From NCBI GenBank assembly GCA_048885185.1, contig JBHLQC010000012.1, positions 1 to 22,558 on the forward strand: a stretch of DNA of 22,558 bases, read 5' to 3'. The position numbers and the translations under genes are program-made. The DNA comes from Hermodarchaeum sp048885185. Lineage in GTDB: Archaea; Asgardarchaeota; Hermodarchaeia; Hermodarchaeales; Hermodarchaeaceae. Positions 1 to 7,595 of the stretch are shown here, one piece after another; the stretch's first letter is position 1, and each line of letters begins with the position of its first letter. The notes below the pieces were generated by a model. It was not told where the DNA came from, did no database searches, and saw only the letters and a list, made by a program, of their open reading frames with translations.

Positions 1-748
1 CTTGATCCGCGACGTTTTCGGTAGGTCCGAAGCAACCTCGACAGCCGGCGAGTGCCGTTGGGCAGCGGGCTTCGCAGCCGCCTTGGGTTACGGGTCCGAG
101 GCATTGAAAGCCTTGTTCGAGGAGACAGCGTTCAGGGAAGATTTTCTCGGTGCCCCAGCGTTTGAATTCGGTGACGCTTTTTTCTTCTTTGATGAGAGGG
201 CATTGGTCGCAGACGGTTTTGGGTTCGAGTTTGAATTCTTTCCCTTCGAGAAGGCAAGTGACGAGTTCGGCGATGAGTTTGGGGGGTGGGGGACATCCAG
301 GAAGCACATAGTCGACTTTAACAAAGTCATCGACGGGGTGAAGTTCTTCTAACATGGGTGGGACGATTTTGTTGGGGATGATTTTCTTGGGGTTGACGGT
401 GGATTTTGTGTTGATATAGACTTCTTCCATGAGTTCGTCCTTGGTGTATAAGTTGGCGAGTCCAGGTATGCCGCCGAATGCGCTGCAGGCGCCGAATGCG
501 ACGAGGATTTGACTGCGTTCGCGGAGCATTTTAAGGCGTTCGAGGTGTTCTTCATTGCGGACACCGCCTGAGACGAAGCCAACGGTGACGCCTTCTTTGG
601 GGGGTTCCCGGTGGTCCATGAGGACTTGGATGTATTTGAGGTCGATGGCGTCGAGTACGTCAGCGAGTGCTAGGTGTAGGTCAAGTATAGCAATTTCGCA
701 GCCTGAACAGATGCTGAGGGTTTCGACTGCTAAACTAGGCTTCGTCAT
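1..748 (-). CDS. mvhG: [NiFe]-hydrogenase small subunit, MvhG/VhuG type (3' end beyond window)
   Basis: Small, iron-sulfur electron-transfer subunit of a group 3c-type (F420-non-reducing) cytoplasmic [NiFe] hydrogenase. It passes electrons between the NiFe subunit (MvhA) and MvhD/HdrA. 249 codons are visible and no stop is reached at the left edge. The proximal-cluster ligands of hydrogenase small subunits are present: C14 and C17 in SICSGCE, C88 in GACSAFGG and C152 in PGCPPPP. A second set of cysteines (C180, C183, C208, C216, C225, C229, C236, C239) fits the two further clusters of the MvhG/FrhG family. The ATG at 746-748 is preceded by GGAGGA at good spacing and lies inside the end of mvhD (14-nt overlap), so the two are translationally coupled. 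Codons end overwhelmingly in C, which leaves long open shadow frames on the plus strand. The large subunit should follow to the left. FrhG of F420-reducing hydrogenase is the alternative, but MvhD next door favours Mvh. Confidence 0.88.
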   Translation of the reverse strand, partial: MTKPSLAVETLSICSGCEIAILDLHLALADVLDAIDLKYIQVLMDHREPPKEGVTVGFVSGGVRNEEHLERLKMLRERSQILVAFGACSAFGGIPGLANLYTKDELMEEVYINTKSTVNPKKIIPNKIVPPMLEELHPVDDFVKVDYVLPGCPPPPKLIAELVTCLLEGKEFKLEPKTVCDQCPLIKEEKSVTEFKRWGTEKIFPERCLLEQGFQCLGPVTQGGCEARCPTALAGCRGCFGPTENVADQ

Positions 749-1175
749 CTTTGGGTCCTCCGTTTGCAAGCGGATTGGGTCCTAAAAGCTTAATCTCATT
801 TACGAATGACTTCATGGTCTCAGCGAATTTTTGTCCCTCTGCGGCAGATATCCACTCTAAGCGGAGCCGTTCTGGTTCGAGACCGATTTCTTTGAGGTAC
901 TCTTTGAGGAGGGCTACTCGTCGAGAAGTTTGATAATTGCCAGAGATGTAGTGGCAGTCGCCGAAATGGCAGCCGGCGATGAGGACGCCGTCAGCATTCA
1001 ATTTGAGGGCGCGTAAAATGAACTGTGGATCGACACGACCACTGCAGTTTACCCGGATGACTCGCGCGTTGGGAGGATATTGGATGCGGGAAGTGCCGGC
1101 CATGTCTGCTCCAGCGTAGCTACACCAGCGACAAGCAAAAGTGACAATTTTTGGTTCCCAGTTCTTTTTTGCCAT
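735..1175 (-). CDS. mvhD: Hydrogenase/heterodisulfide reductase linker subunit MvhD
   Basis: MvhD is the small [2Fe-2S] protein that wires the MvhAG hydrogenase to HdrA in the flavin-based electron-bifurcating Mvh-Hdr complex. The protein of 146 residues has the family cysteines C15 and C18 (ACRWC), C44, C69 and C74 (CHFGDC). That is the five-cysteine pattern expected for MvhD. All are cysteine, with no in-frame TGA that would suggest selenocysteine. The frame is open to a GTG-type start further upstream, but the ATG at 1173-1175 is chosen. It has AGGAGG at plus-strand 1185-1190 at about 9 nt spacing and starts one base after the hdrA stop. The 3' end overlaps mvhG by 14 nt. Order hdrA-mvhD-mvhG is the classical hydrogenase-linked Hdr arrangement. 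Confidence 0.92.
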   Translation of the reverse strand: MAKKNWEPKIVTFACRWCSYAGADMAGTSRIQYPPNARVIRVNCSGRVDPQFILRALKLNADGVLIAGCHFGDCHYISGNYQTSRRVALLKEYLKEIGLEPERLRLEWISAAEGQKFAETMKSFVNEIKLLGPNPLANGGPKDDEA

Positions 1176-1176
1176 G

Positions 1177-3147
1177 TTAACGTGCCTCCTGGAAAAGGGC
1201 ATCTAGTTGGGCGATAATTTGTTCCATGGTGAAGTGTTGAGGAGCGATTGCCTGGTTCGGGCAAGCAGCCGCACAGGTGCCGCAGCCCTTGCATTGGGCT
1301 TCGGTAACTTTGGCTATATTGTCGACGACTTCGACGGCGCCATAGGGGCAGGAGGCTTCACAAATACCGCACCCAGCACAGAGGTCTTCATTCACAACGG
1401 CTGTGTAAGGTTGGACTTTGACACGACCTGCGGCTACCATGGAGAGGGCACTTGCTGCTGCGCCTTTGGCTTGGGCGACGGAGTCGGGGATATCTTTGGG
1501 TCCTTGAGCAGCCCCGGCGATGAAGATTCCGTCGGTGTTGGTTTCGACGGGACGGAGCTTGGGGTGGGCTTCTAAGAAGAAGCCGTCGGCGCTGCGTTGG
1601 ATGCCAAAAACGCGGGCAAGGTCTTCTTGGTCTTTTGCGGCTTCGATGCCGCAGGAGAGGACAACAATATCAACTTCTGTTTCGAGTGGTTGTGCTAAGA
1701 AGGTGTCTTCTCCGCGTACAACAATCCTGTCAGAATCAAAGGATCCTCGGACTTCGGAGACGCGGCCACGAACGAAGTTGACGCCGTGTTCTCGGGCGGT
1801 GGTTTCATAGAATTCTTCATAGCCTTTACCGAAGGCGCGCATATCGATGTAGAAAATGGTGACTTTGATGTCGGGGTATTTTTCGCGGATTTGTCGAGCT
1901 TGTTTTAGTGCAGCCATACAGCAAACTCGGGAACAGTAGTTATTGTAGCGTTCATTTCGTGAACCAACGCATTGGATGTAGGCGATGTGTTTGGGTTTTT
2001 TCATGGTTGAGGGACGGATTATTTTCCCTTCTGTAGGTCCAGCAGCACTGAGCATTCGTTCCATTTCAAGATTAGTCATGACATCAGGATATTTGCCATA
2101 GCCGTATTCTAGTTGTTCCAGGGCGTTGAAGAGTTTGAATCCTGTGGTGACAATGATTGCGCCGATATCGAGTTCGAGGATTTCCGGTTTCATTTCGTAG
2201 TTAATGGCTTCGGCTTCGCAGGCGTCTTTGCATTTGCCGCATGCAATTGGGGTCATGCCTAGGCAGTGTTCGGTGTCGATGACGTGAGCGTTGGGTACTG
2301 CTTGGGCAAAGGGGATGTAGATGGCTTTGCGCCAGCCGAGGCCGGCATTAAATTCGTCAGGAACATTGACAGGGCAGACTTCCACGCAGTCATCACATGC
2401 AGTGCATTTGTCTTCGATAACGTAACGGGGTTTTCGTTCGACCTTTACCTTGAAGTTGCCTACATATCCTTCAACTTCTCGGACTTCACTATAGGTGAGG
2501 AGTTCGATGTTGGGGTGTTGTCCGACGAGGCTCATTTTCGGTGTGAGGATACAGCTGGAACAGTCTAGCGTGGGGAAGGTCTTATCGAGTTGAGCCATAT
2601 GTCCGCCAATGCTAGGTTCTTTTTCAACGAGATAGACTTTGTAACCCGCATCTGCGATGTCGAGGGCGGCTTGGATGCCTGAGATACCCGCACCAACCAC
2701 CAAAACATTGGCTTTGACGTCGACTTCCTTTTCTTGGAGGGGTTCGAGTTCGGCAGCTCGCGCGACTGCCATTTTTACAAGATCTTTCGCTTTTTCGAGG
2801 GCGGCTTCTTCTTCATGAGTATGGACCCATGAGCAGTGTTCTCGGATGTTGGACATATCGAAGAAGAAGGGATTGAGTCCCATGCTTTCGAGGACGCGGC
2901 GGAAGGTGGGCTCGTGAAGGGTGGGGCTGCAAGCCGCGACAACGACGCGGTTTAACCCTTTTTCTCGTGCGCGTTCTCGGATGAGGTCTTGCCCTGGATC
3001 TGAGCACATGTAGCGGTAGTCTTCAGCTACGACGACGTTGGGTAGTGTTGCTGCATAATCAACGAGTTTTGGTATGTCGATTACGCCGGCAATGTTTGAG
3101 CCGCAGTGGCAGATGAAGACACCAATTTTGGGTTGTTCAGTCGACAT
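1177..3147 (-). CDS. hdrA: Heterodisulfide reductase subunit A (HdrA), FAD iron-sulfur bifurcating subunit
   Basis: HdrA carries the FAD at which electrons are bifurcated (or confurcated) between ferredoxin and a disulfide acceptor via HdrBC. The 656 residues show the full-length methanogen-type layout. An N-terminal cluster domain has CHCG at 13-16, C48, C73 and C105. A thioredoxin-reductase-like Rossmann fold has VGAGISG at 151-157, and FPTLDCSSC at 191-199 sits near the flavin. An inserted ferredoxin-like domain has C248/C251/C254/C258 plus C295/C303/C306/C310, and further cysteines lie at 393, 405, 409 and 410. The C-terminus is a two-cluster ferredoxin with C590/593/596/600 and C619/622/625/629. 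The ATG lies 7 nt after korC, with AGTGA upstream as a weak ribosome site. Placing hdrA after a Kor operon and apart from hdrBC is unusual. The identity is secure, but the physiological disulfide is unknown. Confidence 0.95.
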   Translation of the reverse strand: MSTEQPKIGVFICHCGSNIAGVIDIPKLVDYAATLPNVVVAEDYRYMCSDPGQDLIRERAREKGLNRVVVAACSPTLHEPTFRRVLESMGLNPFFFDMSNIREHCSWVHTHEEEAALEKAKDLVKMAVARAAELEPLQEKEVDVKANVLVVGAGISGIQAALDIADAGYKVYLVEKEPSIGGHMAQLDKTFPTLDCSSCILTPKMSLVGQHPNIELLTYSEVREVEGYVGNFKVKVERKPRYVIEDKCTACDDCVEVCPVNVPDEFNAGLGWRKAIYIPFAQAVPNAHVIDTEHCLGMTPIACGKCKDACEAEAINYEMKPEILELDIGAIIVTTGFKLFNALEQLEYGYGKYPDVMTNLEMERMLSAAGPTEGKIIRPSTMKKPKHIAYIQCVGSRNERYNNYCSRVCCMAALKQARQIREKYPDIKVTIFYIDMRAFGKGYEEFYETTAREHGVNFVRGRVSEVRGSFDSDRIVVRGEDTFLAQPLETEVDIVVLSCGIEAAKDQEDLARVFGIQRSADGFFLEAHPKLRPVETNTDGIFIAGAAQGPKDIPDSVAQAKGAAASALSMVAAGRVKVQPYTAVVNEDLCAGCGICEASCPYGAVEVVDNIAKVTEAQCKGCGTCAAACPNQAIAPQHFTMEQIIAQLDALFQEAR

Positions 3148-3154
3148 CGGTTTT

Positions 3155-3718
3155 TCACTTTGGTTTTGATGATTGTTCCATTGCTTCCTTCCCGAGTTTC
3201 ATGCCCTCGTCGAAGGCGCGGAGGTTGAGTTCTTTGTATCGGGGGAATGCATTTGCAATGGCTTTCCGCATTGCTTTGGGTGTGACTGCTTTGGTTATCG
3301 CCGTGAAGGCACCCAGCATCACGACGTTTGTTACGAGGGGATTTTTCAGCACCTTGTGGGCTGTTGTTGCGGCAGCCACTTGGTACACCTGTACGCCCGG
3401 TTTAATTTTTCCCGCTTTTACAAGGTCTGAATCGATAATCGTAATGGCTCCCTCACTCAAATCGTCTTTATATTTGTGGAATGCGTCATTCGACAACGCG
3501 ACCATTACATGGGGGGTTAGTACGAGGGGATAATCAACTGGTGTATCGGAAATGATCACTTCGGCTTTGCATGCGCTTCCTCGAGATTCGGGTCCATAAG
3601 ATGCCGTTTGTACTGCTTCTTTGCCATCATGAATAGATGCAGCTTCGCCAATGATGACTGCGGATTTTATGATGCCTTGCCCGCCTAATCCACCGAGTCG
3701 AATTTCTGTACGTGCCAT
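3155..3718 (-). CDS. korC: 2-oxoacid:ferredoxin oxidoreductase gamma subunit
   Basis: Gamma subunit of a thiamine-diphosphate-dependent 2-oxoacid:ferredoxin oxidoreductase (2-oxoacid + CoA + oxidised ferredoxin to acyl-CoA + CO2 + reduced ferredoxin). The 187 residues are the usual length for a separate KorC/PorG-type chain. The glycine-rich N-terminal signature GGLGGQG is at residues 9-15, followed by the conserved SYGPESRGS segment around residue 40. The ATG at 3716-3718 follows korB by 6 nt, with AGGTGAT upstream. It sits with korA, korB and korD in one operon, so all four chains of the enzyme are present. Substrate cannot be read from this subunit. 2-oxoglutarate is favoured from the overall KorAB organisation, with branched-chain or other oxoacids as alternatives. 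Confidence 0.9.
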   Translation of the reverse strand: MARTEIRLGGLGGQGIIKSAVIIGEAASIHDGKEAVQTASYGPESRGSACKAEVIISDTPVDYPLVLTPHVMVALSNDAFHKYKDDLSEGAITIIDSDLVKAGKIKPGVQVYQVAAATTAHKVLKNPLVTNVVMLGAFTAITKAVTPKAMRKAIANAFPRYKELNLRAFDEGMKLGKEAMEQSSKPK

Positions 3719-3724
3719 TGTCGT

Positions 3725-4576
3725 TTAATCACCTTTTTGGAGTTTCTTTGCATGTTCTTCAAGAAGGTTAGAAAATTCAGGTTTTTCCATGTCGATGAAT
3801 TCGCCACACACAATGCGGGTTCGATAGTCAATCTCTGCTTGCATTGGATCAGAGAAGTTACGGATGACCGAGATTTCCCGATATTTTTTCATCACTTCAA
3901 GACCGGTGCCATGACGATTGTATCGATCATATAATGTGGGGCAAGGAGAAACAACTTCTATGAACGTGAATCCTTTCTTTTGGAGGGCTTTTTCAATTGA
4001 TTTTGTAAGCCGTCGGGCATGGAGTGCTGTCCATCGGGCGACGTAGATGGCCCCAGAAGCGGCGGCTACGCTAACTAGGTTGAAGGGATGTTCAATGTTG
4101 CCATCAGGAGTTGTGACGGTTATCGCAGAGTCAGGGGTTGTGGGTCCCATTTGTCCGCCAGTCATGCCGTAGTTGAAGTTGTTAACACAGAGAACGAGCA
4201 TGTCGACGTTGCGGCGAGCCGCATGAATGAAGTGATTTCCACCAATAGCGAATAAGTCACCATCGCCACTAATAACAACGGGTTTTAGTTTGGGATTTGC
4301 GACTTTAACACCCGTAGCGAAAGCAATCGCGCGTCCGTGCGTTGTGTGGTAGCTATCAGCCGCAAAGTAACCGCTTGCCCGTCCAGTGCAGCCAATCCCG
4401 CTAATGATTACCATATTATCCATATCATAGTTTAGACTGCGGAGTGCACTGGCAAATGATTGGAGAACCGTGCCAATACCGCATGCACTACAAAAGATAT
4501 GGGGGAGCCGATCGCGGCGAATATATTGAAGGATTGGATGTTCATCGGTTGTTGGGGTTTGTGAGGTTTCGGTCAC
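3725..4576 (-). CDS. korB: 2-oxoacid:ferredoxin oxidoreductase beta subunit (TPP-binding)
   Basis: Beta subunit holding thiamine diphosphate and the [4Fe-4S] cluster of the Kor enzyme. In its 283 residues the N-terminal cluster motif FCSACGIG is at 28-35. GIGCTGRASGYF follows from residue 60, and GDGD (104-107) with VNNFNYGMTGGQ (131-142) forms the TPP/Mg binding signature. A further cysteine lies in SPCPTLYDR near residue 211. The start is GTG at 4574-4576, overlapping the korA stop in a GTGA arrangement. GGAGG about 8 nt upstream decides this start. Stop-start coupling to korA fits a fixed alpha-beta stoichiometry. The length and single-cluster layout match two- or four-subunit KGOR/VOR-type enzymes rather than the long fused pyruvate enzyme. 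Confidence 0.93.
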   Translation of the reverse strand: MTETSQTPTTDEHPILQYIRRDRLPHIFCSACGIGTVLQSFASALRSLNYDMDNMVIISGIGCTGRASGYFAADSYHTTHGRAIAFATGVKVANPKLKPVVISGDGDLFAIGGNHFIHAARRNVDMLVLCVNNFNYGMTGGQMGPTTPDSAITVTTPDGNIEHPFNLVSVAAASGAIYVARWTALHARRLTKSIEKALQKKGFTFIEVVSPCPTLYDRYNRHGTGLEVMKKYREISVIRNFSDPMQAEIDYRTRIVCGEFIDMEKPEFSNLLEEHAKKLQKGD

Positions 4577-5721
4577 TTTATTCGCCTCCGAATTTCTTGC
4601 ATGAGCTCATCAGGGGTATGAGGAGTGCCACATACACGTGGGATGAAATGGACGGGGATTTCATTTCGGATGACGCGTTCAACCTCGCCTACTAATTGTC
4701 CATAGTTAAGCTCTGCAACAATCACCTGTTTGGCGTTAGTAGCAGCGTCTTTCAATTGGTCTTTGGGGAAGGGCCATACAGTGATGGGACGGAATAATCC
4801 GATTTTCATACCCTCTGCCCGTGCATCTTTGACAGCTCGCATGGCTGTTCGTGCTTCTCCACCATAAGCAATGAGTAGGATTTCAGCATCCTCGGTTTCG
4901 ATGTTTTCAGCTTGTGTAATTTTGTCAGCATTTTTTCGGATTTTGTCACAAAGCCGTGGAACAAGTGCTAATTGAGCTTCATCGGTCATGACAGGGTAGC
5001 CTTTTTGGTCATGAGTTAAGCCTGTGGCATAGAAATGGTAGCCCTCTCCAAACGTAGCCATTGGAGGTACAAGGTCGGCTTCAGGTTTGAATGGGAGATA
5101 TTCTTCAGGCGGGACGGTGGGCTTTTTCCGATTGATTATTTCGATTTCATCCTCTGGGGGAATCACGAGGCGTTCACGCATATGTCCAATGATTTCATCC
5201 GCGAGAACAAACGTGGGAACCCGGAACTGCTCAGAGAGGTTGAAGGCTCGGATGGTGAGATCAAACATTTCTTGGACTGACGAGGGAATTAGCGCGATGA
5301 TTTCGTAATCGCCGTGGCTTCCCCATTTGGCTTGCATGATGTCGCTTTGACTGGCTTCGGTGGGTTGCCCGGTTGATGGTCCACCGCGCATAACGTTTAC
5401 GATGACCATGGGTGCCTCAGTCATTGCGGCAAGCCCGATGGTTTCGTTCATTAGGCTAACCCCAGGCCCTGAGGTGGCTGTCATTGCTTTGATACCGGAG
5501 TAGGATGCGCCAACGACCGCGGTGCAGGATGCAATTTCGTCCTCCATTTGGATGTATCGACCACCGATGCGTGGGAGTCGATAAGCCATTTGTTCAGCAA
5601 TTTCTGTGGCTGGAGTGATGGGGTATCCGGCGAAAAAACGACAACCCGCTGCGAGGGCTCCTTCTGCTGCGGCGATGTCGCCTTGGGCGAACATTTCTCC
5701 GGTTAGTACGGCTTTCTCCAT
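4573..5721 (-). CDS. korA: 2-oxoacid:ferredoxin oxidoreductase alpha subunit
   Basis: Alpha subunit of the Kor enzyme, pyrimidine-binding half of the TPP site plus transketolase-like domains. The conserved family motif GYPITPATEIAE lies near residues 33-44, followed by QMEDEIASCTAVVGASYSG and the TSGPGVSLMNE loop around residue 83. MRGGPSTGQPT follows. The C-terminal third is the transketolase C-like domain (LLIAYGGEARTA onward). About 382 residues is the normal size of a KorA/2-oxoglutarate type alpha chain. ATG at 5719-5721 shares one base with the korD stop (TGATG). A GTG one codon upstream (5722-5724) is an equally possible start. The 3' end overlaps korB by 4 nt. Most similar in layout to 2-oxoglutarate:ferredoxin oxidoreductase, but substrate assignment is inference. 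Confidence 0.92.
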   Translation of the reverse strand: MEKAVLTGEMFAQGDIAAAEGALAAGCRFFAGYPITPATEIAEQMAYRLPRIGGRYIQMEDEIASCTAVVGASYSGIKAMTATSGPGVSLMNETIGLAAMTEAPMVIVNVMRGGPSTGQPTEASQSDIMQAKWGSHGDYEIIALIPSSVQEMFDLTIRAFNLSEQFRVPTFVLADEIIGHMRERLVIPPEDEIEIINRKKPTVPPEEYLPFKPEADLVPPMATFGEGYHFYATGLTHDQKGYPVMTDEAQLALVPRLCDKIRKNADKITQAENIETEDAEILLIAYGGEARTAMRAVKDARAEGMKIGLFRPITVWPFPKDQLKDAATNAKQVIVAELNYGQLVGEVERVIRNEIPVHFIPRVCGTPHTPDELMQEIRRRIK

Positions 5722-6008
5722 CACTTCTCACTCTTTTTTGGTTTCGTGGTGTTTTCTTCTACGTGAATGGCAAATTCTGGGCAAATGGCTTCGCAAAGTT
5801 TACATCCGACACATCGATCAATATTCGGTGCAAATGGGGGGTAGTAACCTTTGGTGTTGAATTTCTCGGATTTTTCGAGCACTTCACGTGGGCAGAAGGT
5901 GTAGCAGAATCCACAGCCTTTGCACCAGTCCTCATTGACGACTATGCGATACTTCGTTTCGGATTCTTCTTCAGGTAGAATGGGTACTCGTTCCTGCCTC
6001 GTCAACAT
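5721..6008 (-). CDS. korD: Ferredoxin-type delta subunit of 2-oxoacid:ferredoxin oxidoreductase
   Basis: Small 2[4Fe-4S] ferredoxin-like delta chain that carries electrons out of KorAB. The 95-residue product has C29/C32/C35/C39 (CKGCGFCYTFC) and C66/C69/C72/C76 (CVGCKLCEAIC), the two classical cluster motifs, and a Lys/Glu-rich tail. The frame is open far upstream, inside hdrB, but everything before 6008 is a shadow of hdrB. The ATG at 6006-6008 overlaps the hdrB stop by one base (TGATG) and gives the normal length. The ribosome site is weak, so translation is probably coupled to hdrB. The direct junction hdrB-korD joins the Hdr and Kor modules in one message, and this delta subunit is the obvious contact point for electron transfer to HdrA or soluble ferredoxin. 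Confidence 0.9.
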   Translation of the reverse strand: MLTRQERVPILPEEESETKYRIVVNEDWCKGCGFCYTFCPREVLEKSEKFNTKGYYPPFAPNIDRCVGCKLCEAICPEFAIHVEENTTKPKKSEK

Positions 6009-6901
6009 CACACGCTCATCCCAATTTTGTCCAGGAAGGGTTTCGTGGATATGTAGTGTTTGTCCAACCCCATTTGTTTCGGTGTAAAGCCTTGGGCTAG
6101 CCCCAAGAGTTGAGTGTAGTACAGAACGGGAACTTGATAATCCGTCCCGTATTCGTTGTTTAATTGTAATTGACCTACGTCGAATTGTAGATGACAGAAG
6201 TTGCATACATTGACTAAGGCGTCAACCTTTGCTCGTTGCATGGCTTCCACCTTTTCTCTGACCATGTCATTAGATACTTCCAATTCTGCTGATCGAAGAC
6301 CGCCACCGGCACCACAACACATGTCTTTGAGTTTGTAATCGACAGTAGTACCGCCAACTAGCTCAACAAGTTCATCTACAAGCGTAAAGTCTTCAACATA
6401 GCCCCAGGGACGGATGTCACTGGGCTTGAGTAGGTGACAACCCACATGGATGGCAAATCGAGCATCGATGGGATTTACAATTGTTTCCTCGATGGCTTCC
6501 ATCCCAACATCTTTGTAGAGCACTTCCACTAGATGCTTGGCGGTTATTGTCCCTTTGACCTGATGCCCCGTTCCTTTCAAAATCTTGTTTACGCGTTTTC
6601 GCTTTTCAGGATCTTTCAAATCATGAACGCCGGCAATAAGCGTCCCATAACAGCCGTTGCATAACACAAGGATGTCGAGCCCGTTTTCTTCTGATATGGC
6701 GATATTTCGGGCAGTAAGTGCCAACCAAGTATCGATGTCAAAGGATTTGATAACACCAGGTGCAGGACAGCAAGAAGCACCTTCCATCTCAACCAGTTCG
6801 ATATCAAGTTTAGGCATTACATGACGTGTGGCGGCTTCTATTTGTGGGAGACGATTAGGAATCACGCAACCAAGGAAGAGGCTGTACCTATGTTTTGCCA
6901 T
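6008..6901 (-). CDS. hdrB: Heterodisulfide reductase subunit B (HdrB), two CCG domains
   Basis: HdrB is the catalytic subunit that reduces a disulfide at two non-cubane [4Fe-4S] clusters. The 297-residue chain has both CCG motifs intact. The first is C12, C44-C45, C81 and C84. The second is C155, C195-C196, C233 and C236. Spacings fit CX31-39CCX35-36CXXC exactly. An ATG 36 nt upstream is in frame, but the start at 6899-6901 has AGGGGG upstream, begins MAKHRYSLFLGC as expected for the family, and gives only a 14-nt overlap with hdrC. Intact cysteines argue for real disulfide (or related thiol) chemistry. In methanogens the substrate is CoM-S-S-CoB, and whether this organism makes those thiols cannot be told here. 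Confidence 0.94.
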   Translation of the reverse strand: MAKHRYSLFLGCVIPNRLPQIEAATRHVMPKLDIELVEMEGASCCPAPGVIKSFDIDTWLALTARNIAISEENGLDILVLCNGCYGTLIAGVHDLKDPEKRKRVNKILKGTGHQVKGTITAKHLVEVLYKDVGMEAIEETIVNPIDARFAIHVGCHLLKPSDIRPWGYVEDFTLVDELVELVGGTTVDYKLKDMCCGAGGGLRSAELEVSNDMVREKVEAMQRAKVDALVNVCNFCHLQFDVGQLQLNNEYGTDYQVPVLYYTQLLGLAQGFTPKQMGLDKHYISTKPFLDKIGMSV

Positions 6902-7439
6902 CTTTTTTGCCCCCTTTGTAGTTGACGAGTTTATCAAACCCGGTTTTCTTGATGATGTGTTGGACTTCCTTCACAGCCTTAGGGTGAGAATGCACAGTGG
7001 GTGGTAAAGGAGGAAGACCCAGGTCCTCTCGAAGCTTCTTCCATTTGTCATCATCAATTGGAACAGCATGCCCTGTTTCGATGAGTTTGTGGGACACACC
7101 TTGGTGTTGCGGTCGCATGTACCCTGCTTCACAGGAGAGATTCCGTAGAAACAAAATGGCTTCGGTGACGTCGATTTTCCGGGGGCACCGCTCTGTACAG
7201 GTACCACAGGTAGTACAAAGCCACAAGTTGGGATCAGAAAGAACTTCCTCCCTAAACCCAAGGAGCGCCTTCCGGATTAGCTGGCGCGTCCGCATAGCAG
7301 TACGACGTCCCGCAGGGCATGAACCTGTACAGGTTCCACATTGGATGCAAGAGCGAATACGATCTAAACCAGCTTTTTCCATTTCATCAGCTAGCTCAGA
7401 GTCTATTTTTGACCCGTTAATTACCCGTCGATCTATCAT
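6888..7439 (-). CDS. hdrC: Heterodisulfide reductase subunit C (HdrC)
   Basis: HdrC is the 2[4Fe-4S] ferredoxin-like subunit that relays electrons from HdrA to HdrB. The 183-residue protein has cluster ligands C31/C34/C37/C41 (CIQCGTCTGSC) and C75/C78/C81/C85 (CTTCGTCTERC), with the short helical linker typical of HdrC, and no membrane segment, so it is the soluble type. It is the first gene of the operon. ATG at 7437-7439 is preceded by GGGGTGA at 4 nt spacing, and a TATA box lies about 50 nt upstream. The 3' end overlaps hdrB by 14 nt. The C-terminal tail is Lys-rich. Confidence 0.94.
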   Translation of the reverse strand: MIDRRVINGSKIDSELADEMEKAGLDRIRSCIQCGTCTGSCPAGRRTAMRTRQLIRKALLGFREEVLSDPNLWLCTTCGTCTERCPRKIDVTEAILFLRNLSCEAGYMRPQHQGVSHKLIETGHAVPIDDDKWKKLREDLGLPPLPPTVHSHPKAVKEVQHIIKKTGFDKLVNYKGGKKDGKT

Positions 7440-7468
7440 GAAGTCACCCCGAGGATGTGCGCGCCAAG

Positions 7469-7486
7469 CCTTTACGTTTGTAAAGG
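7469..7486. promoter_or_regulatory. Perfect inverted repeat, candidate operator of the hdr-kor-mvh operon
   Basis: CCTTTAC-GTTT-GTAAAGG: two perfect 7-bp arms separated by 4 nt. It overlaps the downstream edge of the hdrC TATA box (7484-7493) and ends a few bases before the expected transcription start near 7463. A dimeric repressor bound here would block polymerase recruitment. Function is inferred from position and symmetry. It could instead be a weak hairpin. Confidence 0.5.
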
Positions 7487-7493
7487 TATAAAG
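7484..7493 (-). promoter_or_regulatory. TATA box of the hdrC-led operon
   Basis: On the minus strand this reads CTTTATACCT. It is centred about 50 nt before the hdrC ATG, predicting a start near 7463 and a leader of about 24 nt that contains the GGGGTGA ribosome site. Confidence 0.6.
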
Positions 7494-7541
7494 ATTTGCC
7501 TTTGACAGCCTTCATTTAGGCGCTCTTTGCGAGCAGCAGGC

Positions 7542-7549
7542 TTATATTT
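7542..7549 (+). promoter_or_regulatory. TATA box of the membrane protein gene
   Basis: TTATATTT about 50 nt before the ATG at 7596. The predicted start is near 7571, with a leader of about 25 nt. It faces away from the hdr operon promoter, about 55 bp off. Confidence 0.55.
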
Positions 7550-7595
7550 CAAAAGGCAGAGAATCTTTTAGATAATACGTACGCGGGGACTGTTT

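Noticed and set aside
2..352. 116-codon plus-strand frame at the left edge
   Set aside because: Low-complexity Phe/Glu/Gly-rich translation, antisense to mvhG whose cysteine motifs are unmistakable; a by-product of C-ending codons.
735..3147. Selenocysteine in MvhD or HdrA, as known in some archaea
   Set aside because: All expected redox positions are cysteine and no in-frame TGA interrupts either gene.
5721..6206. 161-residue long form of the korD ferredoxin
   Set aside because: The first 66 residues are a shadow of hdrB and unlike any ferredoxin; the ATG at 6008 gives the normal length.
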